The position numbers were made by a program, and so were the translations under genes. Of a stretch of 64,000 nt of DNA, positions 27,425 to 36,939 are shown piece by piece. Each line of letters opens with the position of its first letter. Position 1 is the stretch's first letter. Source of the DNA: Aliidiomarina sanyensis (lineage in GTDB: Bacteria > Pseudomonadota > Gammaproteobacteria > Enterobacterales > Alteromonadaceae). Under the pieces are notes generated by a model. The model saw only the letters and a program-made list of their open reading frames with translations, ran no database searches and had not been told where the DNA came from. The DNA lies in contig NZ_PIPM01000005.1 in the NCBI RefSeq assembly GCF_003987175.1, positions 1 through 64,000 on the forward strand, read 5' to 3'.

Positions 27425-30256
27425 TTAGAAGTTCATGCGGACGCCGACTTGCCACGCACGACCGAACTGCTCGTGCTCATAGACGCGGTTGCGCTCACCT
27501 TGATACCGAATCGCTTTGCTATCGGTCAGGTTCGTCGCTTCCATGAACGCAGTGAAGTTACGGTTGATGCGGTAACTTGCAGTGAAGTCTAGCGTCCCAC
27601 GCTCATCCCAGTAGATGTTTAGATCGGGGTTGCCCGTGTTATAAGAATCAATGAACTCTGAACGGTAGTTGTATGCCAGCTGCGCGGTGACGCGCTCGGA
27701 GTCGTAGCTCAAGCCTAAGTTGTAGGTATGCCGTGATGTTCCGGCCAAGTCAGTACGGCCAATTCCGAACGGCAAATCTGCCCGCGACTCAGTAAAGGTG
27801 TAGTTCGCAAGGAAACCAAGCCCCGACCAAGCACCTGGCAGATTGGTCAACGCTTGTTGCCAGTTCACTTCAAAACCATACAGCTCACCGCTGTTCGCAT
27901 TCTCTGGACGGTTTAAACGGAAGCCATCAAACTCACCACCTTCAATAGTACTGCGTGCTTTGAAGATCGGGTTTTTCAGATCTTTGTAAAACACACCTGC
28001 CGAAATAAGGCCTACCGGTTCAATGTAGTATTCAGCCATCAAGTCAAAGTTGTGTGCATAGGTTGGCTTGAGGTCGATGTTGCCAACTTCTACGTCACCT
28101 AAGCCAGTCGAGCGATCCTCGACGATAACGTACGGTGCGAGATCTTCAAAGTTAGGACGGCTCAGACCTGTGCTATATGCTGCGCGCAGAATGACCCCAT
28201 TGTTCAACTCGTGGCGAAGGTGCACGCTCGGGAATGCCTTCGTGTAACTACTGGAACCATCGTTTGGTTGCGCTGTCTCTGTTTCATCATCAAACTCGAA
28301 AGCTTGACCCTCAGTGCGGGTGTGCTCCACTCGAACACCGAATACAACGGTCGTGTCTTGCCATTCAAGCGTGTTCATTGCGTAAGCTGCATATGTGTCC
28401 TCTGTCGCTCGATAATCCGACGTGATAGAGGCTGCCACACGAGGAAGGTAGTCAGCACCTTCAAAGGTTGGGCCGTAAATTGCAACAAAGTTACGCTCCA
28501 TCTTTGGACCGTTGTTGTAGAACCCACCAAAAGGCTCTGAACGCTTGTCGATCAAAACGTCAGAGAATGATGGTGCTCCTGCTCCCACGCTATTGCGCAT
28601 ACGGTCTTCATCATTGAATTTTTCGCGCAAGCGTGCTTTCGCACCAAACTTGTAGGTTGAAAATGCGTTGCCCCATTGGCTCGGCATGGTGAAATTGATG
28701 GCATAGGATTGCTCTTTGTCCTCGGCTTCACCGAAGCGGCGCTCATAGCGGCGAAATGCATAGGTATCTGTCGGAATCGTATTTTCGCTGAAGTCCGTTC
28801 CTATCACACTGCCATCTGCACCCAAGACTTCAAATGTCGGAAGGTCTGGGTTTGTGAAGTCATATCTTACGTTCGGACGGAAGCTTGACCGATAATATAG
28901 ATAATCTCGGTCGGGGTAATTCTGTGAAGCAACCGAGTATGCCGCGGTATAATCTATCATCATGGAGTCAAGGAGATGTTTACCGCCGAACGTTGTCGTG
29001 TTGATGCGATTTACAAATGTCCGGTGACGGAATTCTTTGTTAAAACGCATCCGAGCTGTGCCGGAGGTTGAAGTGGCATCTGCCGAGTGACGGTCCCACT
29101 CGATGCTCATATTATCGCGGAATTCGTTATCTTCGAAGCGAGAATAATTGTGACTCAGATAAAAATGCGTATTCTCATCCATGCGCCAATCTATACGACC
29201 CGATACACCTGAGCGAATTCGCTTAACTTCGTAGTCTTTCATGTCGGTCTCTTCAACAACATAGTCGCCGTTTGGACCAATAATCCATGAATGCTCAATG
29301 TTGTCTGTCACGCGATCGGTCTGTGCGTGGTTAGCCGAAATCAAGAACCCTAAGTTATCACCATCACCGATTCGGTCACCAAAGGTACCGGATAAACGAT
29401 AGGCGTCGCCATTTCCTTTTTCATTTTTTCCGCCAGAGATACTACCTCGCAAAATACGGCCACGACTGTCGAGAGCGCCCTGGGTAACAATATTGATATT
29501 TCCAGCAATTGCATCGGCATCCATGTCAGGCGTAATTGCTTTGGTCAGCTCGAGAGCTGAGATGATGTCTGCCGGGATGGTATCGAGGTCAATTGCGCGG
29601 CTGCCGCCGTCTGGTGAGGGTAGAATAACGCCATCAATCGATACGTTCGCGTACTCAAGGGGAGCACCACGAACGTTTACGTATTTTCCTTCACCTTGGT
29701 CACGCTGAATCGATGCACCCGGCAAACGCTGCATGGATTCGGCGACGTTCGCATCGGGGAAGCGTCCCAAGTAATCTGAAGAAACGATAGAGCGAATGTT
29801 GTCCGATGCGCGTTGGGCGTTCAGAGCACGTGCTTGCCCGTCTCGGCTACCAACGACTTGAATGCGCTCGACGCTTGGTTGCTCAAGTTCAAAAACGAAC
29901 TCTTGCCCTGCGTTGGCGGTAACGCGTGCGGCAACGGTTTGGTTTTGATACCCAAGATAATCAACACTGACTTCATATTCGCCCGGCGCAAGGCCGTCGA
30001 AGCGGAAGCGACCTTGGCGGTCGGTGGTGGTTTCGCGGTTGGTGCCAACCAAGCGAATAATAGCCCCTTGGAGGAATTGTCCGCGTGGGTCAGAGACCTG
30101 GCCACGAATCGACGGTGCGTTAATGGCGGTCACGGAGGCCGCGACTGCATTTACCGCACTCACTTGGGCGAGAGCGACGCCAGAACTTGTCGAGATAGCT
30201 GCGGCGACGGCGAGCGCAACCAACGAGCGGGTGGTAAGAACAGGTGAGTGTTTCAT
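27425..30256 (-). CDS. TonB-dependent outer-membrane receptor
   Basis: 943 residues. Signal peptide (about 1-30, cleavage near ALAQ), a carboxypeptidase-regulatory-like domain (about 48-125, SIRGQVSDPRGQFLQGA), a TonB-box-like VERIQVVGS, plug domain (about 150-265, LPGASIQRDQGEGKYVNVRG) and a 22-strand-type barrel ending in F (GVRMNF). Such receptors move large or scarce substrates across the outer membrane with TonB energy. Its partners here are two phosphatases, and a Pho-box-like site lies 52-95 bp upstream, suggesting uptake of an organophosphate or a product of it. The substrate is not shown by sequence. Confidence 0.93.
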   Translation of the reverse strand: MKHSPVLTTRSLVALAVAAAISTSSGVALAQVSAVNAVAASVTAINAPSIRGQVSDPRGQFLQGAIIRLVGTNRETTTDRQGRFRFDGLAPGEYEVSVDYLGYQNQTVAARVTANAGQEFVFELEQPSVERIQVVGSRDGQARALNAQRASDNIRSIVSSDYLGRFPDANVAESMQRLPGASIQRDQGEGKYVNVRGAPLEYANVSIDGVILPSPDGGSRAIDLDTIPADIISALELTKAITPDMDADAIAGNINIVTQGALDSRGRILRGSISGGKNEKGNGDAYRLSGTFGDRIGDGDNLGFLISANHAQTDRVTDNIEHSWIIGPNGDYVVEETDMKDYEVKRIRSGVSGRIDWRMDENTHFYLSHNYSRFEDNEFRDNMSIEWDRHSADATSTSGTARMRFNKEFRHRTFVNRINTTTFGGKHLLDSMMIDYTAAYSVASQNYPDRDYLYYRSSFRPNVRYDFTNPDLPTFEVLGADGSVIGTDFSENTIPTDTYAFRRYERRFGEAEDKEQSYAINFTMPSQWGNAFSTYKFGAKARLREKFNDEDRMRNSVGAGAPSFSDVLIDKRSEPFGGFYNNGPKMERNFVAIYGPTFEGADYLPRVAASITSDYRATEDTYAAYAMNTLEWQDTTVVFGVRVEHTRTEGQAFEFDDETETAQPNDGSSSYTKAFPSVHLRHELNNGVILRAAYSTGLSRPNFEDLAPYVIVEDRSTGLGDVEVGNIDLKPTYAHNFDLMAEYYIEPVGLISAGVFYKDLKNPIFKARSTIEGGEFDGFRLNRPENANSGELYGFEVNWQQALTNLPGAWSGLGFLANYTFTESRADLPFGIGRTDLAGTSRHTYNLGLSYDSERVTAQLAYNYRSEFIDSYNTGNPDLNIYWDERGTLDFTASYRINRNFTAFMEATNLTDSKAIRYQGERNRVYEHEQFGRAWQVGVRMNF

Positions 30257-30307
30257 GTGGTTTATCCATCTTGTGTGTGGTTAAGATGGACGGATAGGTT
30301 AGGGAGG

Positions 30308-30351
30308 TTGTGTGACAATTAATCGGCACTTTTATGACGGTGTCGTGACGT
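30308..30351 (-). promoter_or_regulatory. Candidate PhoB box upstream of the TonB receptor
   Basis: On the minus strand, four 11-nt units follow in register: ACGTCAC-GACA, CCGTCAT-AAAA, GTGCCGA-TTAA, TTGTCAC-ACAA. The known PhoB unit is CTGTCAT plus a 4-nt AT-rich spacer. Units 2 and 4 are good matches, unit 1 fair, unit 3 poor. The box ends 51 bp before the ATG, a normal place for an activator site. Confidence 0.55.
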
Positions 30352-30379
30352 TTTTGATCGAAATATATTTCCGGCAGAG

Positions 30380-30553
30380 GCCCAACGCAATGCGTTGGCT
30401 ACGATCGGGAAGGGGTAGCCAACGCACTGCGTTGGGTGAACAGGTAGGGGCGTCTATCGGGCTGGGGCCCAACGCGCCGTTACGGAGAATGCGTTGGTTA
30501 CGGTTGGGGTGGGGGATGGATTGGGCTGGGGCCCAACGCGGTGCGTTGGCTAC
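30380..30553. repeat. REP-like palindrome cluster including one insert variant
   Basis: Four copies lie between the TonB receptor start and the phytase stop (a 315-bp gap): reverse at about 30380, forward with GTAG head at about 30415, a reverse variant at about 30468-30500 whose loop carries the insert GCCGTTACGGAGAAT, and reverse at about 30531. The spacers are G-rich (GGGGTGGGGGATGG and similar). The rest of the gap holds the PhoB box. Confidence 0.88.
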
Positions 30554-30571
30554 GGTTGGGTGAGGGGTCGG

Positions 30572-31903
30572 TTACGACCCCAAGCAGCGATTCAATTCTT
30601 CCAGGCGATAAAAGCCCTCAAAATACGCTTCACAACCACGCCCCAACGGCGCAATACGCTCATTCCACAGCACGCGAACTAACACCTCGCCATCACCATT
30701 CTGAAACACATCCCACTGCACATTCGATGCCATCGGAGCAACGCGCGCCGCGCGCCAGGGATTATTCTCGTAGGAGAAGGGCACCGCAGGATCAGCGCCT
30801 TGATGCGCATCAGGGAATTCCAGCCATGCGGCAATCGGCATTAACGCCTGCGCATGGGTAAAGCGCACAGTGGCGAATTCAGTGCTCTCACCCTGAGCCA
30901 CCGCATTTGTGCGGGCAAGCATGTCGCTGACTAAATTACCGGCCAACTCGAAGCTAATGGTTTCATCGGCAAAGCCGGGGCCTCGTCCATAGAACGAATC
31001 CGCGTCATCTATAAACGCCAGCCACATCCGCGTTTCTTCTGGCACATACGCCAGAAAATCTGGGGCGTATTCTTCGGTCAGGTTAATGGCGATGCTAAAA
31101 AGGTCATAGACCGCCATCGCCACATCAAAGCTTGATTCAATCACATCGGAATCATCATCCAATGCGACAAACCAGTACGCGCCTCCATCCAAACGTTGAA
31201 TGAAATCTTTCGTAAATAACGCTTCGACGATGGCGCGCGCGACGTCCTCGGTCTGTTCGAGGCTTTCATAGTAACTTAAGACCTGTTGAACGCGTTCGCC
31301 TCGGCGATAATCTGCGTAGCCCTCCGACCCTTCGGCACTATGGAAGTAGACGGTGTGTTCGTCGGCCACTGGCTCGAGAAAGCGAGATTCATCCTGTGGA
31401 CGAAGTTGGAGCCAGCCATCAATGAAGGCGGTCCCGCTGTCGATAGCGCGCGAGCGTCCCGAGTGAATCACGTGAATCTCGCGCTCGAGATCTTCCAATG
31501 CCGATGCGTCGACAATTCGTTCAAGCAAACGAGCGGCTTGCGCTTTATGTTCGGTGCGCCCCAGTCCGCTGAGTTGTCCATATCCGATGTCGTGGTGAAT
31601 TCGCAGAATCTCCATTAGATCCGCGCCAAGCTGTAAACCAAGGGGCGTGAGTGCCTGCTCATATTGTGCTTGCAACCATACTTGCATCAGGAGGTCATCT
31701 GCATCGCGGCTCGATAGCCCCCGCGAGCCATGACGTGCAACGTGCTGGATATTGATTAATGAGAAACCCGCGGGAGGTTCCGGATACACCGTGTAGAGAG
31801 GTTCAGGATAGGGTGTTTTGCTGGTGTACCATACGGGCATTTCAGGGATATCGGTACCGCTTGCGAGATGACATACAGCGACGAGACAAAGCGACGTGAG
31901 CAT
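30572..31903 (-). CDS. Histidine acid phosphatase, MINPP/phytase-like
   Basis: 443 residues with a short signal peptide (about 1-16). Clade-2 histidine phosphatase: the nucleophile motif RHGSR (R57-H58-G59-S60-R61) and, near the C-terminus, HAQ (350-352) in place of the HD of enteric phytases; multiple inositol polyphosphate phosphatases have HAE here, so this is closest to that group. Two late cysteines (GRGCEAYF and NRCLGS) could form a disulfide. It probably removes phosphate from inositol phosphates or similar esters in the periplasm or outside. A strong PhoB-box-like site lies 49 bp upstream. Same strand as the TonB receptor and purple acid phosphatase genes, but with its own promoter. 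Confidence 0.85.
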   Translation of the reverse strand: MLTSLCLVAVCHLASGTDIPEMPVWYTSKTPYPEPLYTVYPEPPAGFSLINIQHVARHGSRGLSSRDADDLLMQVWLQAQYEQALTPLGLQLGADLMEILRIHHDIGYGQLSGLGRTEHKAQAARLLERIVDASALEDLEREIHVIHSGRSRAIDSGTAFIDGWLQLRPQDESRFLEPVADEHTVYFHSAEGSEGYADYRRGERVQQVLSYYESLEQTEDVARAIVEALFTKDFIQRLDGGAYWFVALDDDSDVIESSFDVAMAVYDLFSIAINLTEEYAPDFLAYVPEETRMWLAFIDDADSFYGRGPGFADETISFELAGNLVSDMLARTNAVAQGESTEFATVRFTHAQALMPIAAWLEFPDAHQGADPAVPFSYENNPWRAARVAPMASNVQWDVFQNGDGEVLVRVLWNERIAPLGRGCEAYFEGFYRLEELNRCLGS

Positions 31904-31951
31904 TGATTAAGATCCATATTGAAAAATATGGGCGATAACGATGCCATAGGA

Positions 31952-31971
31952 ATGTGACAGATTTATGTAGG
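31952..31971 (-). promoter_or_regulatory. Candidate PhoB box upstream of the phytase-like gene
   Basis: The minus strand reads CCTACAT-AAAT-CTGTCAC-AT. Compared with the recalled consensus CTGTCAT-AAAT-CTGTCAC-AT it differs at three bases, all in the first half. It lies 49 bp before the ATG at 31903. Confidence 0.65.
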
Positions 31972-32089
31972 GGACTAAACTCAGGGTAAAAGTGGAACTT
32001 TTTCGATTTTTTTAGTTCTGATTTCGGTGCATTGTAGCCTGTGTGTATAGATTCTTGTAAAAACCCTGTTCAGACGGGCATTCGCGCTT

Positions 32090-32106
32090 GCCGGGGCAAC
32101 CCCGGC
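32090..32106 (+). other. Hairpin in the mreB leader
   Basis: Perfect 7-bp stem GCCGGGG-CAA-CCCCGGC, 55 bp before the mreB start. No T-run follows. It could affect mreB mRNA stability or translation, or it may be an old terminator. The rest of the 258-bp gap (31904-32161) holds the phytase PhoB box and no clear mreB promoter. Confidence 0.5.
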
Positions 32107-32113
32107 TTGATAA

Positions 32114-33205
<1,092 letters not shown>

Positions 33206-33222
33206 GCAATAACGAGCGCCCT

Positions 33223-34089
33223 GTGTCGACACCTTTATTTGTTCGTTCAGTCTCCCTGAAAGTTCGCTTAACGCTAGCCTTGTCGCTAGCGTTTTTGCTT
33301 ATTTTTCTGGACCATCGGCTGGATGCTATGCAACCGGTGCGGCTCTTCTTGAACTCCCTTGTCAGCCCAGTGCAATACCTTGCTGTGGTACCGGAGCAAG
33401 CGCTCGATAACTTCATTTCACAAGTGCAAAGTCGCCGTGCGTTGGTGAATGAGAACGAGCTGTTGAAACAAGAAATGCTCGACTTACAAGGCCGGATGCA
33501 ACGGTATGAGTTTTTGATGCTCGAGAATGAACGGCTCCGAACATTGCTTGCCAGTGACTCCCGTGATGATCGTTTGCGAATGGTTGCCGAGGTGATCGCG
33601 GTCGATTCGGATCCCTTCAGTCATCAAGTCGTGGTGAATAAAGGGACGCGGCATGGTGTGTACATCGGCCAGCCAGTGATTGACGCCAATGGTGTGATTG
33701 GTCAAGTTGTCAGTGTTGGCGTGACAACCGCCCGCATTATTTTGATTTCCGATCAGAGCCATGCCATTCCAACCCGTTCGGCAGAAAGTGAAATCCGAGT
33801 GATTGTGCAAGGTGTGGGAAGCACTGAATTTTTGGAGTTGATGCACGTGCCCCATTCGACCGAACTGCAGGAGGGGGATTTATTGTTATCCTCTGGCTTG
33901 GGCGGTGTCTTTCCCGAGGGCTATCCGGTGGCCAGAATCCACTCATTAGTCCGTGATGAATCCCTCCCGTTTGCCCGCGTGCGAGCGACGCCTGTGGCGA
34001 ACCTTGACCGGATCCGAATGCTTCTTCTGTTGTGGGATGCGGAGAGTGACCAACAACCGATTCGTCCTGAGCAGGAGGAGACCGAATGA
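33223..34089 (+). CDS. mreC: Rod-shape-determining protein MreC
   Basis: A bitopic inner-membrane protein linking MreB to the periplasmic elongation machinery. 288 residues: a short cytoplasmic part, one membrane segment (about 13-30, LTLALSLAFLLIFLDH), a periplasmic coiled coil (about 65-115, ending FLMLENERLRTLL) and a double beta-barrel (VIAVDSDPFSHQVVVNKGT, then GVIGQVVSVG). The start is the GTG at 33223. The stop overlaps the mreD start by 4 bp (ATGA). Confidence 0.95.
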   Translation: MSTPLFVRSVSLKVRLTLALSLAFLLIFLDHRLDAMQPVRLFLNSLVSPVQYLAVVPEQALDNFISQVQSRRALVNENELLKQEMLDLQGRMQRYEFLMLENERLRTLLASDSRDDRLRMVAEVIAVDSDPFSHQVVVNKGTRHGVYIGQPVIDANGVIGQVVSVGVTTARIILISDQSHAIPTRSAESEIRVIVQGVGSTEFLELMHVPHSTELQEGDLLLSSGLGGVFPEGYPVARIHSLVRDESLPFARVRATPVANLDRIRMLLLLWDAESDQQPIRPEQEETE

Positions 34090-34577
34090 TTCTTTCTCGG
34101 ATGATGGTACAACGCAGTGTTATTCTTGGAACCGTGATTCTGAGCTTGATCTTTGCGGTCATGCCGATAACGCTGACGTTGGCAGCATGGCGTCCTGAGT
34201 GGCCATTGCTTGCAATTATTTATTGGATCATCGCGCTGCCGCATCGCGTCAATATTGGCTATGCATTTTTAGTCGGTCTCGCGGTCGATATCTTGTTGGG
34301 CTCCACGTTAGGATTCCATGCAGCGGCCTATGCGGTTGTGGTTTACCCTGCAGCCCGGCATTATCCCCGAATTCGGAACTTCTCACTCTCCCAGCAAGCA
34401 ATTTTGGTGTTGCTGCTTGTGCTTTTGGCACGTGCAATTGTGTTTGTTTTGGAGCACTACCTGAATAACGCGCCCTTTATGCCGCACTATTTTTGGCCTG
34501 CATTGAGTTCCGCACTATTTTGGCCGTGGGTCTTTTTGATTTTCCGCAAGATCCGCCGTCATTTTCAGATGAAGTAA
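34086..34577 (+). CDS. mreD: Rod-shape-determining protein MreD
   Basis: 163 residues, hydrophobic throughout with about five membrane segments (RSVILGTVILSLIFAVMPI at the start, then LLAIIYWIIALPHRVNIGYAFLVGL). The PHRVNIGYAF segment and the DILLGSTLGFHA helix are characteristic. Third gene of the mreBCD operon, a membrane partner of MreC and the elongasome. Confidence 0.93.
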   Translation: MILSRMMVQRSVILGTVILSLIFAVMPITLTLAAWRPEWPLLAIIYWIIALPHRVNIGYAFLVGLAVDILLGSTLGFHAAAYAVVVYPAARHYPRIRNFSLSQQAILVLLLVLLARAIVFVLEHYLNNAPFMPHYFWPALSSALFWPWVFLIFRKIRRHFQMK

Positions 34578-34616
34578 GTCACACAATATATAAAACGCAG
34601 TAAGATGGAGCTTGCG

Positions 34617-35192
34617 ATGACACAATTGATATTGGCATCGGCTTCTCCCCGTCGTCAGGAACTGCTTGGATTGCTTGGATATCCGTTTACGGTGCAACCC
34701 ATGGACATCGAGGAGATCCCAAGGCCGGAAGAGACGCCTGCTGATTATGTCCAGCGGCTGGCGCGAGAGAAAGCGCAAGCCTGCGCAAATGCGAATAAGG
34801 GTGACCAGCCGGTTGCGGTCTTGGGTTCGGATACCGTGGTGGTCTGTGAAGGCGAGATTCTCGAGAAACCGCTCGATTTTGAACACTATGTGCAGATGAT
34901 GCAAAAATTGAGTGGAACGTATCATGAAGTGCTCACCGCTGTCAATCTGACGGTGAATGGCGCAAGTGAGACCGCTTTAGTGACCACGCGTGTGTGGTTT
35001 CGGACGCTGTCGGACGAAGATATTTTGCGATATTGGCAAACCGGTGAACCGAAAGACAAGGCAGGTGGATACGGTATTCAGGGGCCGGCTGGCGCTTTTG
35101 TGCGTCACTTGGAAGGCAGCTTTTTTGCGGTGATGGGCTTGCCTCTTTTTGAAACCGAGCAATTGCTGCGCAACCACGGGATATACCCGTAA
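34617..35192 (+). CDS. maf: Maf-like nucleotide pyrophosphatase
   Basis: Hydrolyses non-canonical or surplus nucleoside triphosphates (YhdE-type Maf proteins act on dTTP/UTP). 191 residues from the ATG at 34617, which has GGAG six bases upstream; an ATG at 34605 lacks a site. Motifs: LASASPRRQELL at the N-terminus, VLGSDTVV, MMQKLSGTYHEVLTAV and a late DKAGGYGIQGPAGAFV. It follows mreD and precedes rng as in Vibrio and E. coli. The downstream gap to rng is filled by a REP cluster. Confidence 0.94.
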   Translation: MTQLILASASPRRQELLGLLGYPFTVQPMDIEEIPRPEETPADYVQRLAREKAQACANANKGDQPVAVLGSDTVVVCEGEILEKPLDFEHYVQMMQKLSGTYHEVLTAVNLTVNGASETALVTTRVWFRTLSDEDILRYWQTGEPKDKAGGYGIQGPAGAFVRHLEGSFFAVMGLPLFETEQLLRNHGIYP

Positions 35193-35198
35193 CCGCAA

Positions 35199-35412
35199 AC
35201 CCAACGCAATGCGTTGTGAACCGTAGCCAACGCACCGCGTTGGGCGGGGCAGGATGTGCTCACGGGGCGAGACCCAACGCAGTGCGTTGGCTACAAAGAG
35301 ACCGTACCCGTAGCCAACGCACGTTCCGTGACGGCGCATTCGAGAGCGTAGCCAACGCACCGCGTTGGGCGGGGCAGAGAGACCGTACCCGTAGCCAACG
35401 CACCGCGTTGGG
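35199..35412. repeat. REP-like palindrome cluster between maf and rng
   Basis: Six copies: reverse, decayed (about 35199), forward (35225), reverse (about 35271), a forward insert variant (about 35311, loop ACGTTCCGTGACGGC), and two forward (about 35348 and 35391). Two blocks are duplicated: the palindrome plus CGGGGCAG, and AGAGACCGTACCC plus a GTAG head. This is the only cluster inside an otherwise continuous operon (mreBCD-maf-rng). Confidence 0.88.
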
Positions 35413-35469
35413 GCGCAAATCGAAAACACAACCACACGCAAAACCGATGTAGAAAAATTGAGGAAACCT

Positions 35470-36939
35470 ATGAGTGCAGAAATCTTAATTAACGTTACCC
35501 CAAGTGAAACGCGGGTTGCGCTCGTCGAAAACGGAATCCTGCAAGAAATTCACATTGAGCGCCAAGCCCGTCGTGGACTTGTCGGTAACGTCTACGTTGG
35601 CAAAGTGAGCCGTGTGCTCCCCGGCATGCAAGCTGCATTTGTGGATATCGGCCTTGAGAAAGCGGCTTTCCTTCACGCCTCAGATATTATCACCCACATT
35701 GATCAGGTAGAGGAGCTTGACCGCGAACAACTTCCTGCGCCGGATATTTCCCAGCTGGTTCGTCAGGGACAACATATTATGGTTCAGGTCGTGAAAGATC
35801 CGCTCGGCACGAAAGGTGCGCGTCTGACCACAGATATTACCATCCCGAGTCGGTATCTGGTTTTGATGCCACGGTCCAATCATGTGGGCGTCTCCCAGCG
35901 CATCGAAAGCGAGCAAGAGCGGGACCGCTTGCGCAAAGCGGTTGAGAGTTTCTGCAACGATGACATTGGATTTATTGTGCGGACAGCGGCAGAGGGCGCT
36001 GGCGATGATGAACTCAAGCAAGACGCGGCCTTTTTGCGCCGGCTCTGGGATAAAATTCAGGAGCGTAAAAAGAAAAAGGCCAAAGGCGGCGTGCTCTACG
36101 AAGATTTAAACCTTGCAGCTCGGGTCTTGCGGGATTTTGTTGGTGTTGAGCTTGAGCGGATCCGGGTTGACTCAAGACTAAGCTTTACTCAGCTGCACGA
36201 GTTTGTCGGGGAGTTTATCCCGCATCTGTCCGAGCGTCTTGAGTATTACGAGGGCGAGCGGCCTATTTTTGACCTATTTGATGTGGAAAATGAAATCCAA
36301 CGGGCGCTTGATCGCAAGGTGCAGTTGAAGTCCGGCGGCACTTTGGTGATTGATCAAACCGAGGCGATGACCACCATTGATATCAACACGGGTGCATTTG
36401 TTGGTCATCGGAATTTGGAAGATACGATTTTTAATACCAACACCGAGGCAACCCAAGCCATCGCGCGGCAATTAAGGCTGCGCAACTTGGGCGGTATTAT
36501 CATTATTGATTTTATCGATATGCAGAATGAAGACCATAAACGTCGGGTGTTGCACAGTTTAGAATTGGCGCTTGGGAAAGATCGGGCGAAGACCAGTATT
36601 TCTGGTTTTACCTCCCTTGGATTAGTGGAAGTTACTCGCAAGCGGACACGCGAGAGCTTAGAACATGTGCTCTCGTCCGAATGTCCAGTATGTAAAGGAC
36701 GTGGCTCCATGAAGACCGTGGAGACGGTCTGTTATGAGATCATGCGGGAAATTGTTCGTGTGAATCGAGCTTATGCGGCCGATAAATTTGTGGTGTATGC
36801 CTCGGCCGCGGTGGCAGAAAGATTAATGAATGAGGAATCTCAAGCGCTTGCTGAGGTCGAAGTCTTCGTTGGGAAACAAATTAAGATTCAGGTGGAGCCT
36901 TTGTACCACCAAGAACAGTTTGATGTGGTGATGATGTAG
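35470..36939 (+). CDS. rng: Ribonuclease G
   Basis: Endoribonuclease maturing the 5' end of 16S rRNA and cutting some mRNAs. 489 residues, the same as E. coli RNase G, from the ATG at 35470 with AGGAAA upstream. An S1-like domain (GNVYVGKVSRVLPGMQAAFVD) is followed by the RNase E/G catalytic core: GGTLVIDQTEAMTTIDINTG with the magnesium aspartates, IIIIDFIDM, and the zinc-link CPVCKGRG. It lacks the long RNase E tail, which separates it from Rne. The stop overlaps the yhdP start by one base. Confidence 0.97.
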   Translation: MSAEILINVTPSETRVALVENGILQEIHIERQARRGLVGNVYVGKVSRVLPGMQAAFVDIGLEKAAFLHASDIITHIDQVEELDREQLPAPDISQLVRQGQHIMVQVVKDPLGTKGARLTTDITIPSRYLVLMPRSNHVGVSQRIESEQERDRLRKAVESFCNDDIGFIVRTAAEGAGDDELKQDAAFLRRLWDKIQERKKKKAKGGVLYEDLNLAARVLRDFVGVELERIRVDSRLSFTQLHEFVGEFIPHLSERLEYYEGERPIFDLFDVENEIQRALDRKVQLKSGGTLVIDQTEAMTTIDINTGAFVGHRNLEDTIFNTNTEATQAIARQLRLRNLGGIIIIDFIDMQNEDHKRRVLHSLELALGKDRAKTSISGFTSLGLVEVTRKRTRESLEHVLSSECPVCKGRGSMKTVETVCYEIMREIVRVNRAYAADKFVVYASAAVAERLMNEESQALAEVEVFVGKQIKIQVEPLYHQEQFDVVMM

